The position numbers and the translations under genes were made by a program. Of a DNA stretch of 64,000 bases, positions 7,819 to 16,998 are shown piece after piece; positions within the stretch are counted from its first letter, which is position 1; each line of letters opens with the position of its first letter. Below the pieces are notes generated by a model. The model had not been told where the DNA came from and did not search any database. It was given only the letters and a program-made list of their open reading frames with translations. The DNA is from Mesorhizobium escarrei (GTDB lineage: Bacteria > Pseudomonadota > Alphaproteobacteria > Rhizobiales > Rhizobiaceae): the NCBI RefSeq assembly GCF_935825525.1, contig NZ_CAKXZT010000149.1:62001-126000 (forward strand), written 5' to 3'.

Positions 7819-7910
7819 GCGATGTGCGGTCTGGTCGAAATGGCGGGAGCGTAAGGGTTTCAGAGGCCACTAAGCGATGTGCGAGGATTTTGCGCGATGT
7901 GCGCCATCGC
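7819..7910. other. Candidate oriT: three 10-bp repeats and a hairpin
   Basis: GCGATGTGCG occurs exactly three times in 85 bp, at 7819-7828, 7874-7883 and 7894-7903. The last copy forms a hairpin: GCGATG (7894-7899), loop TGCGC, CATCGC (7905-7910). The block sits just before the relaxase gene, where nic sites and relaxase-binding repeats commonly lie. A rightward frame at 7710-7973 crosses it but has no recognisable content and is not called. The oriT assignment is inferred. Confidence 0.5.
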
Positions 7911-7959
7911 CACTTTCTGCATTTTTCCGATGGAAGCTGCACCTCGCGGGGAAATAGCC

Positions 7960-9696
7960 TTGAACCGAGATGAAGACTTCCGTGTCCGCCCTGGCCGTAT
8001 CCGCTCTCGCGCTAGCCAGCGTGCACGACCATTCACTTTTCAGGCGCTCGCGGCTGCACAGCGTGCCGGTGGGACCGTTTCACGCACAGGCCATTTGGCC
8101 TCGCCGCGCCACTCCACTTTTGGACGTGGCCGGACGGCGAGCATCCGCGCCAATCGCCTCATCACCAGCCACTCGCGCGGCGTCGTCGTCAAAGCGCGCG
8201 TCGTCCGGCAGTTCAGGAGCTCGGGGAGGCTCGCCGCTCATCTCAAATATCTCCGCCGCGAGGGTGTGACGCGCGACGGCAACGCAGCGAAGATGTTTGG
8301 TCCTGAAACGGACGAGACTGATCACGATGCCTTCTGCGATCGATGCAAGGACGACCGGCATCATTTCCGTTTCATCGTCTCACCTGATGACGCCACCGAG
8401 CTCGGTGACCTCAAGAGTTTCGCACGCAACCTTATGGGCGACCTGCAGCGCGATCTCGGCACCAAACTTGACTGGGTCGGCGTCGACCACTGGAACACCC
8501 AACATCCGCACGTTCATATCCTCGTTCGCGGTGTCGCCGACGATGGCGAGAATCTCGTCATCTCGCGCGACTATATCCGCCAGGGCATGCGCGACCGCGC
8601 AGGCGACATCCTTACCCAGACGCTAGGGCCTCGGACGGACCATGAAATCCGCCGGACGATCGAGCAGCAGCTTGAGACTGAGCGCTGGACACAGCTCGAC
8701 CGCCAGCTTGCCCGCGACACGGATCGTGATGGGATCATCGATCTGGCGCCGCATCCGGAGAGCCCGCCGGACGAGTTCCTGACAATCAAGGTTGGGCGGC
8801 TGCGTCGGCTCGAAAGCCTGGGCCTCGCCAACGAGATCCGTCCTGGCCAGTGGATGATGGCCGAAGATGCCGAGACGACCCTGCGCTCGCTCGGCGAACG
8901 AGGCGATATCATCAAGCGCGTCCACCGCAGTCTCGCCCGGCACGGCATCGACAGGGGAACATCGGACTATGTTCTCGCGGCCGAGCAGATCGAAACGCCA
9001 GTCGTCGGACGGCTACTCGAACGTGGCCTGGATGACGAATTGCGCGGTTCGGCCTATGCCGTTGTCGACGGTGTCGATGGAAGGACACATCACATCGGTT
9101 TTCATGATCTCGATGCAACTGGAGACTCCGCGCCGGGCTCGATCGTGGAGTTGCGCCGTCACGAAGATACGAAGGGCCGTGTCGCACTCGCCGTCCACTC
9201 CGACCTTTCGATCGAGGAACAGATCCACGCTTCCGGCGCGACCTGGCTCGACCGACAACTCATCGCGCAAGAGCCAGCCGAGCTCGGCGATGGCGGCTTC
9301 GGCGGGGACGTAAGGCAGGCGCTGAAAAATCGTGCCAATCACCTAGTCGAGCAGGGTCTGGCCTGGCGGGAGGGACAGCGCGTTATCATTGCGCGGAACT
9401 TGATCGACATGCTGCGCGATCGTGAAGTTGAGACGCTCGGCATGCAGCTCGCTGGCGAGACCGGCCTGTCGTTCACGACGGCCGCAGATGGCGATCATGT
9501 GAGCGGCATCTACCGGCGGCGTTTCTCGCTCGCTTCCGGCCGCTTCGCGATGATCGATGACGGGCTCGGCTTTAGGCTCGTGCCCTGGTCGCCGTCGCTC
9601 GAACAGAGATTTGGCAATCATCTTTCTGGGGTGACGCGTTCCGATGGCGGCGGTGTGGATTGGGACTTCGGAAGGAAGCGCGGCGTCGGGCTGTAA
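7960..9696 (+). CDS. DUF3363/VirD2-like conjugative relaxase
   Basis: A 578-residue mobilisation nuclease that would nick oriT and pilot DNA into a recipient. The HUH-type metal site is visible as TQHPHVHILVRG (about residues 185-196). Upstream lies HHFRFIVSPDD and downstream ISRDYIRQGMRDRA, followed by a long DUF3363 C-terminal region. The start is taken at TTG 7960 because LNRDEDFRVRPGRIR is the usual N-terminus of the family and a GGGGA site precedes it; ATG 7930 is the alternative. No coupling protein (TraG/VirD4) or trb genes follow; the next gene is a chromosomal-type transporter on the other strand. Confidence 0.9.
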   Translation: MNRDEDFRVRPGRIRSRASQRARPFTFQALAAAQRAGGTVSRTGHLASPRHSTFGRGRTASIRANRLITSHSRGVVVKARVVRQFRSSGRLAAHLKYLRREGVTRDGNAAKMFGPETDETDHDAFCDRCKDDRHHFRFIVSPDDATELGDLKSFARNLMGDLQRDLGTKLDWVGVDHWNTQHPHVHILVRGVADDGENLVISRDYIRQGMRDRAGDILTQTLGPRTDHEIRRTIEQQLETERWTQLDRQLARDTDRDGIIDLAPHPESPPDEFLTIKVGRLRRLESLGLANEIRPGQWMMAEDAETTLRSLGERGDIIKRVHRSLARHGIDRGTSDYVLAAEQIETPVVGRLLERGLDDELRGSAYAVVDGVDGRTHHIGFHDLDATGDSAPGSIVELRRHEDTKGRVALAVHSDLSIEEQIHASGATWLDRQLIAQEPAELGDGGFGGDVRQALKNRANHLVEQGLAWREGQRVIIARNLIDMLRDREVETLGMQLAGETGLSFTTAADGDHVSGIYRRRFSLASGRFAMIDDGLGFRLVPWSPSLEQRFGNHLSGVTRSDGGGVDWDFGRKRGVGL

Positions 9697-9951
9697 AGCT
9701 CGCAACTGCCGCGCAAATTAAGGGGTGCTCTGTCTGGAATGCCAGTTCAAGGCACTCTTGATTGTCTCCATCGCAGGAATCATGCTGGTGTCGACGTTGG
9801 GTCCTGAGAGTCGCGTGGGCCCTACCCTTCAGGGTTTGTGGTCAGACAGGTAGTAACCCACCTACCCGCAATGAAACGTCTCCCATCTCCCGGGAAGGGC
9901 CAGTGGTTGGCTGGAACCGACCACCATCCGCTGCAGTCCTGACTGATCGCG
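9697..9951. other. Non-coding junction between element remnant and opp operon
   Basis: No gene is seen in these 255 bp. They separate the last conjugation gene from the 3' end of the oppDF gene, and so probably hold the right limit of the mobile remnant. No tRNA or obvious attachment repeat was recognised. Confidence 0.5.
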
Positions 9952-11571
9952 TTACGCGCTCAAGCGAAACCGTGTGACGTCGATGGCCGCGGCCATCAGC
10001 GTCTGCGTGTAGGCAGCTTGCGGATTGCTGAAGATCGCCTCGGTCGGACCTTCCTCGACTATCTTGCCCTGCTTCATGACGATGATGTAGTCGGACATGG
10101 CGCGCACGACGGCAAGGTCGTGGCTGATGAACAGGTAGGACAGTTCGTGATCGGCCTGCAGCTTGCGCAGCAGTTCGACGATCTGCTTCTGGACGGAACG
10201 GTCAAGCGCCGACGTCGGCTCGTCGAGGACGACCACCTTGGGCTTGAGGATCATCGCCCGCGCGATGGCAATGCGCTGGCGCTGGCCGCCGGAGAATTCG
10301 TGCGGGTATCGATTGCGCGCATTCGGATCGAGCCCAACTTCGCGCAGGGCGTCGACGGCGCGCAGATCGCGCTGCCTGCCCGACAGGGTCGGCTCATGCA
10401 CCAGAAGTCCTTCGGTGATGACCTGGCCGACGGTCATGCGCGGCGACAGTGAACCGAACGGGTCCTGGAAGACCAGCTGCAACTCACGCCGCAGCGGCCG
10501 CATGGCCTTACGGTCGGCGGCGGAAATATCGCGATCGCCAAAGCGGATGAAGCCGTCGCTTGGAAGCAGACGCAGCAAGGCCCGGCCGAGTGTCGACTTT
10601 CCCGAACCGGATTCGCCGACGATGCCTATGGTCTGATTTCGTTTCAGCCGGATCGAAATGTGGTCGACTGCGCGCAGGATCAGCGGCTCTCCGGCAAGAA
10701 ACCCGCCGCCGATCTTGAAGGTCACTTCGACATTCCTGCCTTCGAGCAGGACGGGCGCATTTAGCGGTGGCGGCGCCTTGATTCCGGTCGGCTCGGCGGC
10801 CAACAGCATCTTGGTATAGGCATGCTGCGGATTGACGAAGATCGCTTCCGCTTCGCCCTCCTCGACGACTTCGCCGTAGCGCATGACATAAACGCGGTCG
10901 GCAAGGCGCCGGACAATGCCGAGATCGTGGGTAATGAAGACAATCGCCATGCCGAGCTTGCGCTGCAGCTCCGCGAGCAGCATGAGAATCTGCGCCTGGA
11001 TGGTGACGTCGAGCGCCGTCGTCGGTTCGTCTGCAATCAGTATGTCGGGGTCGTTGGCCAGCGCCATGGCGATCATGACCCGCTGTCGCTGGCCACCCGA
11101 CAATTCGTGCGGATAGGATTTCATCCGCCGCTCGGGATCGGGAATATGGACCAGCCGCAAGAGCTTGAGCGCCTCTTCGCGTGCTTGCGCAGCGCCAAGC
11201 CCACGATGCCGGCGGATCGGTTCGATCAGTTGGTTGCCGATCGAATAGAGCGGATCGAGCGAGGTCATCGGCTCCTGGAAGATCATGCTGATCTTGCGGC
11301 CGCGGACTTGGTTGAGCTCGGACTTGCTTAGGGTCAAAAGGTTGCGGCCGCGATAGTCGACGACGCCCGTCGCCTCGCCGTTCGAGGCCAGCAGGCTCAT
11401 CGCCGCCATCATCGTCTGGCTTTTGCCGGAACCGGATTCGCCGACCACGGCAACGGTTTCGCCTGCATTGACGTGGATGTTGATGCCCTTGACCGCCTCG
11501 ACCACACCGTCAAGCGTGCGGAAGCGGACGCGAAGATCCTTGACGCTGAGGATGGTTTCGGAAGTGTCCAT
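9952..11571 (-). CDS. Peptide ABC transporter, fused double ATPase (OppDF)
   Basis: A 539-residue cytoplasmic ATPase with two complete ABC domains in tandem, powering oligopeptide uptake. Domain 1 has Walker A GESGSGKS at about residues 40-48, signature LSGGQRQR and Walker B ILIADEP. Domain 2 has Walker [10 protein letters not shown] at about residues 318-326, signature FSGGQRQR and VVLDEP. The linkers resemble the oligopeptide C-terminal extension ([10 protein letters not shown]). It starts 1 bp after the oppC stop and is the last gene of the leftward oppA-B-C-DF operon. The two-in-one layout is the YejF-like arrangement common in rhizobia. Confidence 0.93.
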   Translation of the reverse strand: MDTSETILSVKDLRVRFRTLDGVVEAVKGINIHVNAGETVAVVGESGSGKSQTMMAAMSLLASNGEATGVVDYRGRNLLTLSKSELNQVRGRKISMIFQEPMTSLDPLYSIGNQLIEPIRRHRGLGAAQAREEALKLLRLVHIPDPERRMKSYPHELSGGQRQRVMIAMALANDPDILIADEPTTALDVTIQAQILMLLAELQRKLGMAIVFITHDLGIVRRLADRVYVMRYGEVVEEGEAEAIFVNPQHAYTKMLLAAEPTGIKAPPPLNAPVLLEGRNVEVTFKIGGGFLAGEPLILRAVDHISIRLKRNQTIGIVGESGSGKSTLGRALLRLLPSDGFIRFGDRDISAADRKAMRPLRRELQLVFQDPFGSLSPRMTVGQVITEGLLVHEPTLSGRQRDLRAVDALREVGLDPNARNRYPHEFSGGQRQRIAIARAMILKPKVVVLDEPTSALDRSVQKQIVELLRKLQADHELSYLFISHDLAVVRAMSDYIIVMKQGKIVEEGPTEAIFSNPQAAYTQTLMAAAIDVTRFRLSA

Positions 11572-11572
11572 C

Positions 11573-12694
11573 TCAACGATCCCTGGGGTCGAGCGCGTCG
11601 CGCAGGCCGTCGCCGACGAAATTCAGCGCGAACAGCGTCGAGACAAGGAAAAAGGCTGGGAACAAAAGCAGCCAGTTGGCGGTGCCGATGTTCTTGGCGC
11701 CGGTCGAGATCAGCACGCCCCAGCTGGTCATCGGTTCCTGCACGCCGAGCCCGAGGAAGGACAGGAAACTCTCCAGGATGATGACCTGCGGCACCAGCAG
11801 CGTCATGTAGATGACCACTGGGCCAAGCAGGTTGGGAATGACGTGGCGGATCAGGATGCCGCGCTGACCGACGCCCATCGCCTCCGCCGCCTGGACATAT
11901 TCCTGCCGCCGGATAGACAGCGCCTGGCCGCGCACGATGCGCGCCATGTCGAGCCACAGCACGGCGCCGACCGCCAGGAACATCAGCACGAAGTTCCGAC
12001 CGAAGAACACCACCAGCATAATGACGAAGAAAATGAACGGCAGCGAATAGAGCACATCGACAATACGCATCATCACCTCGTCTATCCTGCCGCCGGCAAG
12101 GCCAGCCGCAGCGCCGTAGAGCACGCCGATGACGCCCGCCACGACCCCGGCGAGCAGGCCGATGGCCAGCGAGATGCGCCCGGCCATCAGCGTCCGCGAC
12201 AGGAGATCGCGGCCGGTATTGTCGGTGCCGAACAGGAAATACTGCTGCCTGATTGAAGCGCTCATCACCGCTTCAAGGCCGTCAGCCGATTTGCTCTCTA
12301 TCTTGGTGTTGTCGAAGGCATCGGAACGGTCGAGGTAGCGGACATTGCGGTCGTCGATCGGCTTGCGCGATGTGACGGTGACGAAGATGCGATTGTCTTC
12401 CTGCCGCCACTGCTTGATGTCGACACGCATGCGCTTGATCGCCTCGTTGAGCGCGGTTTCTATCTTGTCGGGCTTCGGATAGGCCGACAAGCTCGGCGGC
12501 ATGCGCACATAGTCGGCGTAGATGGTGGTGTATCGATGCGGCACCAAAGAGGGTCCGAACACGCTGAGGATCGCGATGAAGGCAAGATAATACAGGCTGA
12601 ACATGGCGGCGCGGTTGGCCTTGAGGCGGGCCCAGGCATCGCCCCACAGGGAACGGCCAACGACGGCCGGAGCGGTGGCTGCGATGTCAGTCAT
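11573..12694 (-). CDS. Peptide ABC transporter permease (OppC/DppC type)
   Basis: An inner-membrane permease of 373 residues. It has one N-terminal membrane helix, a periplasmic insert of about 120 residues (residues 45-165) unusual in length but seen in the OppC/YejE group, then five helices and the EAA loop EYVQAAEAMGVGQRGILIRHVIPN. The start at 12694 (MTDIAATAP) overlaps the oppB stop by eight bases; the longer frame to 12721 would overlap oppB by 35. It pairs with OppB to form the translocation pore. Confidence 0.92.
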   Translation of the reverse strand: MTDIAATAPAVVGRSLWGDAWARLKANRAAMFSLYYLAFIAILSVFGPSLVPHRYTTIYADYVRMPPSLSAYPKPDKIETALNEAIKRMRVDIKQWRQEDNRIFVTVTSRKPIDDRNVRYLDRSDAFDNTKIESKSADGLEAVMSASIRQQYFLFGTDNTGRDLLSRTLMAGRISLAIGLLAGVVAGVIGVLYGAAAGLAGGRIDEVMMRIVDVLYSLPFIFFVIMLVVFFGRNFVLMFLAVGAVLWLDMARIVRGQALSIRRQEYVQAAEAMGVGQRGILIRHVIPNLLGPVVIYMTLLVPQVIILESFLSFLGLGVQEPMTSWGVLISTGAKNIGTANWLLLFPAFFLVSTLFALNFVGDGLRDALDPRDR

Positions 12695-13610
12695 AGCGCA
12701 CCCTCGGATCGACGAAGGCATACATGACGTCGACGATCAGGTTGAAGACGATGGTGAACAGCGCGATGACCACCACGGTGCCCATGACCAGCGTGTAGTC
12801 ACGGTTGAGCGCGGCCTCGACGAAATAGCGGCCGATGCCGGGAATGGAAAAGATCGTCTCGACGATGATCGAGCCGGTGAGCAGTGCCGCCGCCGCCGGG
12901 CCGGTGAAGGAGACGATCGGCAATATGGCGCCGCGCAGCGCATGCTTTACAACTACCGACCAGTCCGACAGGCCGAGCGCACGTGCGGTGCGAATGTGGT
13001 GCGAGCGCAATGATTCGATCATCGAGCCACGCATCAGGCGGGCGACGATGGCGATCTGCGGCAAGGCGAGGGTCAGCACAGGACCGATCTTGTTGAGCAG
13101 GGCCCCGTCGCCCCAGCCGCCGATCGGCAGCAGTCTCCAGGTCAGACCGAACAGAAGCTGGATAACCGGGGCGATGACGAAGGTCGGAATGGTGCTGCCG
13201 GCGGTCGCCAGAGCGATCACCGAGTAGTCGGCAAGCTTGTTCTGGTTGAGCGCGGCAATGGTGCCGAGCAGGCCGCCGAGCAGCAACGCCAGGATCAGGG
13301 CCGAGGCGCCGATCTGGATCGAAACGGGCAGGCCCCTGGCAAACAATTCGCCGACAGTGAAATCCGGCATGTTGTAGCTCGGACCGAAATTGCCGCGCAG
13401 CAGATTGCCGAGATAGTGGACATATTGCAGCCAGAGCGGGTCGTTGAGACCGAACTGCGCTTCGAGATTGGCCTTGATCTCGGGGCTCAGGCCCCGCTCC
13501 TGATTGAACGGGCCGCCAGGCGCAACGCGTATCAGGAAGAACGCCATGGTCACGATGACCAAAAGCGTCGGGATGGCGGTCAGGAGCCGCCGGAATACGT
13601 AACGCAGCAT
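12687..13610 (-). CDS. Peptide ABC transporter permease (OppB/DppB type)
   Basis: A 307-residue inner-membrane permease with the classic OppB opening MLRYVFRRLLTAIPTLLVIVTMAFFLIR-written here only in part-and a PGGPF loop, followed by six membrane helices and the EAA motif around RTARALGLSDWSVVVKHALRGAILP. It ends with PRVRYD. It is the second gene of the operon, about 150 bp after oppA, with a hairpin in between that may lower its expression relative to the binding protein. Confidence 0.92.
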   Translation of the reverse strand: MLRYVFRRLLTAIPTLLVIVTMAFFLIRVAPGGPFNQERGLSPEIKANLEAQFGLNDPLWLQYVHYLGNLLRGNFGPSYNMPDFTVGELFARGLPVSIQIGASALILALLLGGLLGTIAALNQNKLADYSVIALATAGSTIPTFVIAPVIQLLFGLTWRLLPIGGWGDGALLNKIGPVLTLALPQIAIVARLMRGSMIESLRSHHIRTARALGLSDWSVVVKHALRGAILPIVSFTGPAAAALLTGSIIVETIFSIPGIGRYFVEAALNRDYTLVMGTVVVIALFTIVFNLIVDVMYAFVDPRVRYD

Positions 13611-13699
13611 CGGTTCCCCGCTTTGCTAGCAAACCGGGACCGCCGCCCCTAACGCATAACCCCGAACCGAAGTTCGGAAACGATCAGGCGTAAATCAAA

Positions 13700-13726
13700 G
13701 CGTCCTTTGCGCGCCCCGAAGGACGC
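13700..13726 (-). terminator. Intra-operon hairpin between oppA and oppB
   Basis: GCGTCCTT (13700-13707) pairs with AAGGACGC (13719-13726) across an 11-base loop. It lies just after the oppA stop and before oppB. Such hairpins behind binding-protein genes typically stabilise or partially end the message so the binding protein is made in excess; that role is inferred. Confidence 0.5.
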
Positions 13727-13763
13727 GCGGCGCTGTAAGGGAGCGGCAGTCCGGCCAAGGAGA

Positions 13764-15356
13764 TCAGTCCTTGGAGATGAAGCGGGACGGATGCACGTCC
13801 ATAACGTTATCCTCGAAGCCATGAAGCTTCGGAGAAACGATATCCTTGTAGCTATAGTAGAGAAGCGGGATGTTGCCGACCTCATCGACTAGGATGCGCT
13901 CGGCCTCGGCGAGTTCTTTCATGCGCACTTCGGGCTTGCCGCCGGCGGCGGCCGCCTCGTCCATGGCCTTATCGAATTCCGGGCTGTTGTAGTTCGAATA
14001 GTTGTTGCCGCTTGCCTTGCGGGAGATGCCGAGGAAGGTTTCCGGATCCTTGTAATCCGCAATCCAGCCGACACGCGCCACGTCGTAGTCGCCCTTCTGC
14101 TCAAGGAAGGAGTAGTGGGTCTTGGTGTCGGTGTTGAGCAGCGTGATTTCGACGCCGAGCGGCTTCAACTGCTCCTGGATGGCGACTGCAGTGTTCTTAT
14201 GGTTTTCCGACGTGTTGTAGCGGATTTCCATCTTCAGCGGTTTCTCGGGCGTATAGCCAAGCTTCTCGAGTACCTTCTTGGCCTCATCCTCGCGGTCGAT
14301 CTGCGACATGTCCGCGTATTTGGCCATTGCCGGCGTATAGCCCTCAACGCCTGGAGGTACCATCGAATAGCCGGGCAGCATTGAGTTCTGCCAGACTTTT
14401 TCGGCAAGGAAATCGCGGTCGACTGCCATGGAGATGGCATTGCGCAGTTCGACGTTGTCCCACGGAGCCTTGTCGGTCTTGATCGAAAAATAGTAGGTGC
14501 CGAGGTAAGGCCCAACGCGAATCTGATCGCCAAACTTGGCCTTGAGGTCGGCGAGCTGCTCGGTCGGGAGGTCGTCATAGCTGTCGAGTTCGCCGGCCTC
14601 GAAGCGCTTTATCGCCGACGAACGATCTTCGGTCGGGATGTAGTTGACGACGTCGAGCTTGACGCTCGCAGCATCCCAGAATTTCGGATTCTTGACCAGT
14701 TTGATGTGGTCGTTGGGAACCCACTCCGCCAGGGTAAAGGGGCCGTTGGAGACCAGATTGCCCGGCTTGATCCAATCGGCGCCGAGCTTGTCAATGGACG
14801 CCTTGCTGACCGGATAGGTCGCCTGGTGGGTCAGCATTTCAAGGAAATAGGGCGTGGGCGCCTTCAGTGTCACTTCCAGAGTGTTTGCGTCAATTGCCTT
14901 GACGCCCATCTCCTCCGGCTTCGCCTTCTTGGTGTTCACCTCCTCGGCGTTCTTCACGGGATAGAGCATCGAAGCGTATTCGGCGCCAGTGGCCGGATCT
15001 TCCAATCGATGAAAAGCGTAGACGAAGTCATCTGCCGTGACCGGGCTACCATCCGACCAGACGCCGTCCTTGCGCAGCTTGAAGGTATAGACGGTGCCGT
15101 CGTCCGATACTGTCCAGCTTTCGGCGGCGCCCGGAATGACGTTCGCCTTCTGGTCTTGCATGACCAGCCCCTGGAACAGGTCACGCAAAACAGCGGCTTC
15201 GTATATTGTCGAAGTCTTGTGCGGGTCGAGCGACTCCGATTCGGCAGCGGTACCTCTGTTGTAGACGACTTCGGCGAAGGCCGGTGTGTAGAACGTGCCG
15301 GCGGCCAAAGCCATCGTTGTGGCGAACAGCGTCGCCTTCAGCATGTTTTTCAGCAT
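13764..15356 (-). CDS. Oligopeptide-binding periplasmic protein (OppA type)
   Basis: A 530-residue solute-binding protein of SBP family 5. A Sec signal peptide covers about residues 1-28 (TLFATTMALAAGTFYTPAFA). Mature family hallmarks include AESESLDPHKTS, LFQGLVMQD and AESWTVSDDGTVYTFKLRKDGVWSDG. ATG 15356 follows a GGGAGAACTTC ribosome site. As first gene of the operon it captures peptides in the periplasm for OppBC-DF. A second ATG five codons in is possible. No CpG or codon oddities stand out. Confidence 0.95.
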   Translation of the reverse strand: MLKNMLKATLFATTMALAAGTFYTPAFAEVVYNRGTAAESESLDPHKTSTIYEAAVLRDLFQGLVMQDQKANVIPGAAESWTVSDDGTVYTFKLRKDGVWSDGSPVTADDFVYAFHRLEDPATGAEYASMLYPVKNAEEVNTKKAKPEEMGVKAIDANTLEVTLKAPTPYFLEMLTHQATYPVSKASIDKLGADWIKPGNLVSNGPFTLAEWVPNDHIKLVKNPKFWDAASVKLDVVNYIPTEDRSSAIKRFEAGELDSYDDLPTEQLADLKAKFGDQIRVGPYLGTYYFSIKTDKAPWDNVELRNAISMAVDRDFLAEKVWQNSMLPGYSMVPPGVEGYTPAMAKYADMSQIDREDEAKKVLEKLGYTPEKPLKMEIRYNTSENHKNTAVAIQEQLKPLGVEITLLNTDTKTHYSFLEQKGDYDVARVGWIADYKDPETFLGISRKASGNNYSNYNSPEFDKAMDEAAAAGGKPEVRMKELAEAERILVDEVGNIPLLYYSYKDIVSPKLHGFEDNVMDVHPSRFISKD

Positions 15357-15691
15357 GAAGTTCTCCCTGTCGAGGCGGCCGTTCAGCTGCGCCTCTTGAG
15401 TGTTGACGCCCCGAAACCGATTCGCTGGCTCCTTTGAGCGCGCCGCCGGTTCCCTTTCCGGCAGCTGGTGGCCAAACAGTAACGTGGTGATTTTTTATTT
15501 CAACAGACTCGTGAGGTCACCCTAAGTAAGGCGCAGCGACAGCCACTGAGCGATCGGCGAAACAGCAGTCGAACCCGTGGCCCGAGCCTATTAGCTTCTG
15601 CTGTCGATGTTGCGGATGCTTTCGCTCTTGGCGGATCGCTGTTCGTCAGGCCGGAACGACTTCTGATGCAGCCTACGGCTGCCCGCAGACG
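15357..15691. other. opp promoter region; nothing else recognised
   Basis: About 340 bp upstream of oppA carry no recognised gene. The promoter for the leftward opp operon should lie in the proximal 150 bp, but no confident -35/-10 pair was assigned. Confidence 0.4.
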
Positions 15692-15950
15692 ATGTTCGAG
15701 GTTGCCTTCAACAGCCGCCAGTGTGCGCGGCGCGCCTGTCGGAAGGCCGAAAGGGGGCCAAAATTCTTCGGCCATCCGCTTCGCGCCAGACTTGCCTCGT
15801 CGGCCGAGGTCGACGAGCGCTATGCGCAAAAGCAGCTCGGCCACGCCTCGGCCGAGCGATGCTACGCAGATACCAGCGCCGACGTGACCGGTTCCGCGTC
15901 GATCTCACCAAGGCCTCGGGTTGTAAGCGACAGAATGCCCCTACCGTTAC
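15692..15950 (+). pseudogene. Possible tyrosine-recombinase C-terminal scrap
   Basis: A short frame contains VDERYAQKQLGHASAERCYAD, which looks like the C-terminal box of phage-type integrases (a QLGHAS stretch followed by a Tyr). No start, no upstream catalytic domain and no clean stop accompany it. If real, it is the last piece of an integrase, possibly related to the element remnant 6 kb to the left. The call rests on one motif only. Confidence 0.3.
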
Positions 15951-16429
15951 GCGCCAAACAGCCGCCGGTCCCAGTAGACGGGCTGGTGCAGACTTGTCTG
16001 GATCTTTGAAAACTCCGGATGCGCCGGATTGATCAGCACATTGCAATCGAGACGCGCCACGACACTCGGTACCAGCAGGATGACGCTACGCCGTTCTGAA
16101 CACCAGGTTTCACCAAATCCCTTGCTCACCGTCGCCGGCATCGTGTCCCAGCCGGGCAGTGACGGCTGGGAAAAGACCTCGTAGCTCAGTCCGCGCGGGA
16201 TTGTGATTTCGATGTAGTGCTGGTTGGGCGGCAGTCGGCCGCTGCCATGCACCAGCTTTTCCAACAGGGCCGTCGAATAGTGCTCGCTGGTGTAAATGAG
16301 AGGACTTCCGGGCGTGTTCCACCGCCCAGGCGCGATTGTCGAGCCGGTCGCGTCGAAGATCGGGTAGGTGCCGGCGGGGTCGCCGATGCGGAAGGACGAT
16401 ATGGTGCGATCGAGAGTCTGCGCCGTCAC
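15947..16429 (-). CDS. RES-domain toxin (NAD-degrading)
   Basis: A 160-residue RES-family protein; characterised members deplete NAD and arrest growth. The motif is visible as GRWNTPGSPLIYTSEHYSTALLE (about residues 35-57), containing the family Arg and Tyr, with the conserved Glu, and a Ser-rich ERRSVILLVPSVV stretch further on. The GTG start overlaps the antitoxin stop (GTGA), so the two are translationally coupled. Length and motifs look complete. Confidence 0.9.
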   Translation of the reverse strand: MTAQTLDRTISSFRIGDPAGTYPIFDATGSTIAPGRWNTPGSPLIYTSEHYSTALLEKLVHGSGRLPPNQHYIEITIPRGLSYEVFSQPSLPGWDTMPATVSKGFGETWCSERRSVILLVPSVVARLDCNVLINPAHPEFSKIQTSLHQPVYWDRRLFGA

Positions 16430-16857
16430 GCAGCACTGCCGTACTTCAGACCTGCGAGAATATCGACCACCATTTCGGCACCGAACTCGCTCATGATAAC
16501 GACGTCGATCGGTCGCTTGTCCTCAATCATCGGGTGCGGCCGAAACAAGAAATCCCGCGCTTCCTCTTCCTTCTGCCAGACATCGACAGCAAGACCCCAG
16601 ACGCGCGCGACGCGGGCCAATCGTGTGCCCTCGTCCGACGAGAGACGATGTACCGCCTTGCGCCGCTCATAGGTCGCCTTGGGGATCAGCCGATATTTGA
16701 ACTGAGCATCGCCAGGCGCCAGAAGATGCGCAACGCGCTCGAGCGCCCCGATGGGAAGTCCATTCTCGATCCGGGAGATCAGCCCGAAAGGCGACCGCGC
16801 CGCCACCTCTTTAATGGGCAGCCCCAACACGTCGGCGACATTTCCGAACGCTAGCAT
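16426..16857 (-). CDS. Xre/MbcA-type antitoxin partner of RES toxin
   Basis: A 143-residue antitoxin of the Xre/MbcA/ParS class. The N-terminal part (DVLGLPIKEVAARSPFGLISRIENGLP) is the Xre-like DNA-binding half. The C-terminal part (about residues 80-143) is the toxin-binding DUF2384-like half, with EEEARDFLFRPHPMI and GAEMVVDILAGL. ATG 16857 is chosen because GGAG lies six bases upstream; earlier in-frame ATGs (16869, 16908) lie inside or before the promoter/operator. It should repress its own operon through the palindrome at 16872-16899. Confidence 0.88.
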   Translation of the reverse strand: MLAFGNVADVLGLPIKEVAARSPFGLISRIENGLPIGALERVAHLLAPGDAQFKYRLIPKATYERRKAVHRLSSDEGTRLARVARVWGLAVDVWQKEEEARDFLFRPHPMIEDKRPIDVVIMSEFGAEMVVDILAGLKYGSAA

Positions 16858-16871
16858 TTCACTCTCCATTC

Positions 16872-16912
16872 CATGTGAGGCAGAATATAGCCTCACATGA
16901 TGCGTCATGCAA
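16872..16912 (-). promoter_or_regulatory. Promoter and perfect palindromic operator of RES/Xre operon
   Basis: On the minus strand TTGCAT (16907-16912) and TATATT (16884-16889) are separated by exactly 17 bp. A perfect 10-bp inverted repeat, CATGTGAGGC / GCCTCACATG (16872-16881 and 16890-16899), brackets the -10 box with an 8-base spacer. This is a textbook layout for autorepression by the antitoxin. Confidence 0.8.
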
Positions 16913-16998
16913 GTCACCCGTTCGATCTGCAGCCTGTCTGCGGGTGCCAACCGAGAAGGCGAGGGCAGGGATTTTTCGGTCGGCATTGCCAGTCACGA

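Noticed and set aside
7710-7973. 87-codon frame between lytic transglycosylase and relaxase, with ATGA overlap
   Set aside because: Overlap is attractive, but the content resembles nothing, it runs across the repeat/hairpin block and into the relaxase start. Treated as non-coding oriT region.
9762-9977. Short frame downstream of relaxase
   Set aside because: Trp/Arg-rich, no ribosome site, overlaps the oppDF stop.
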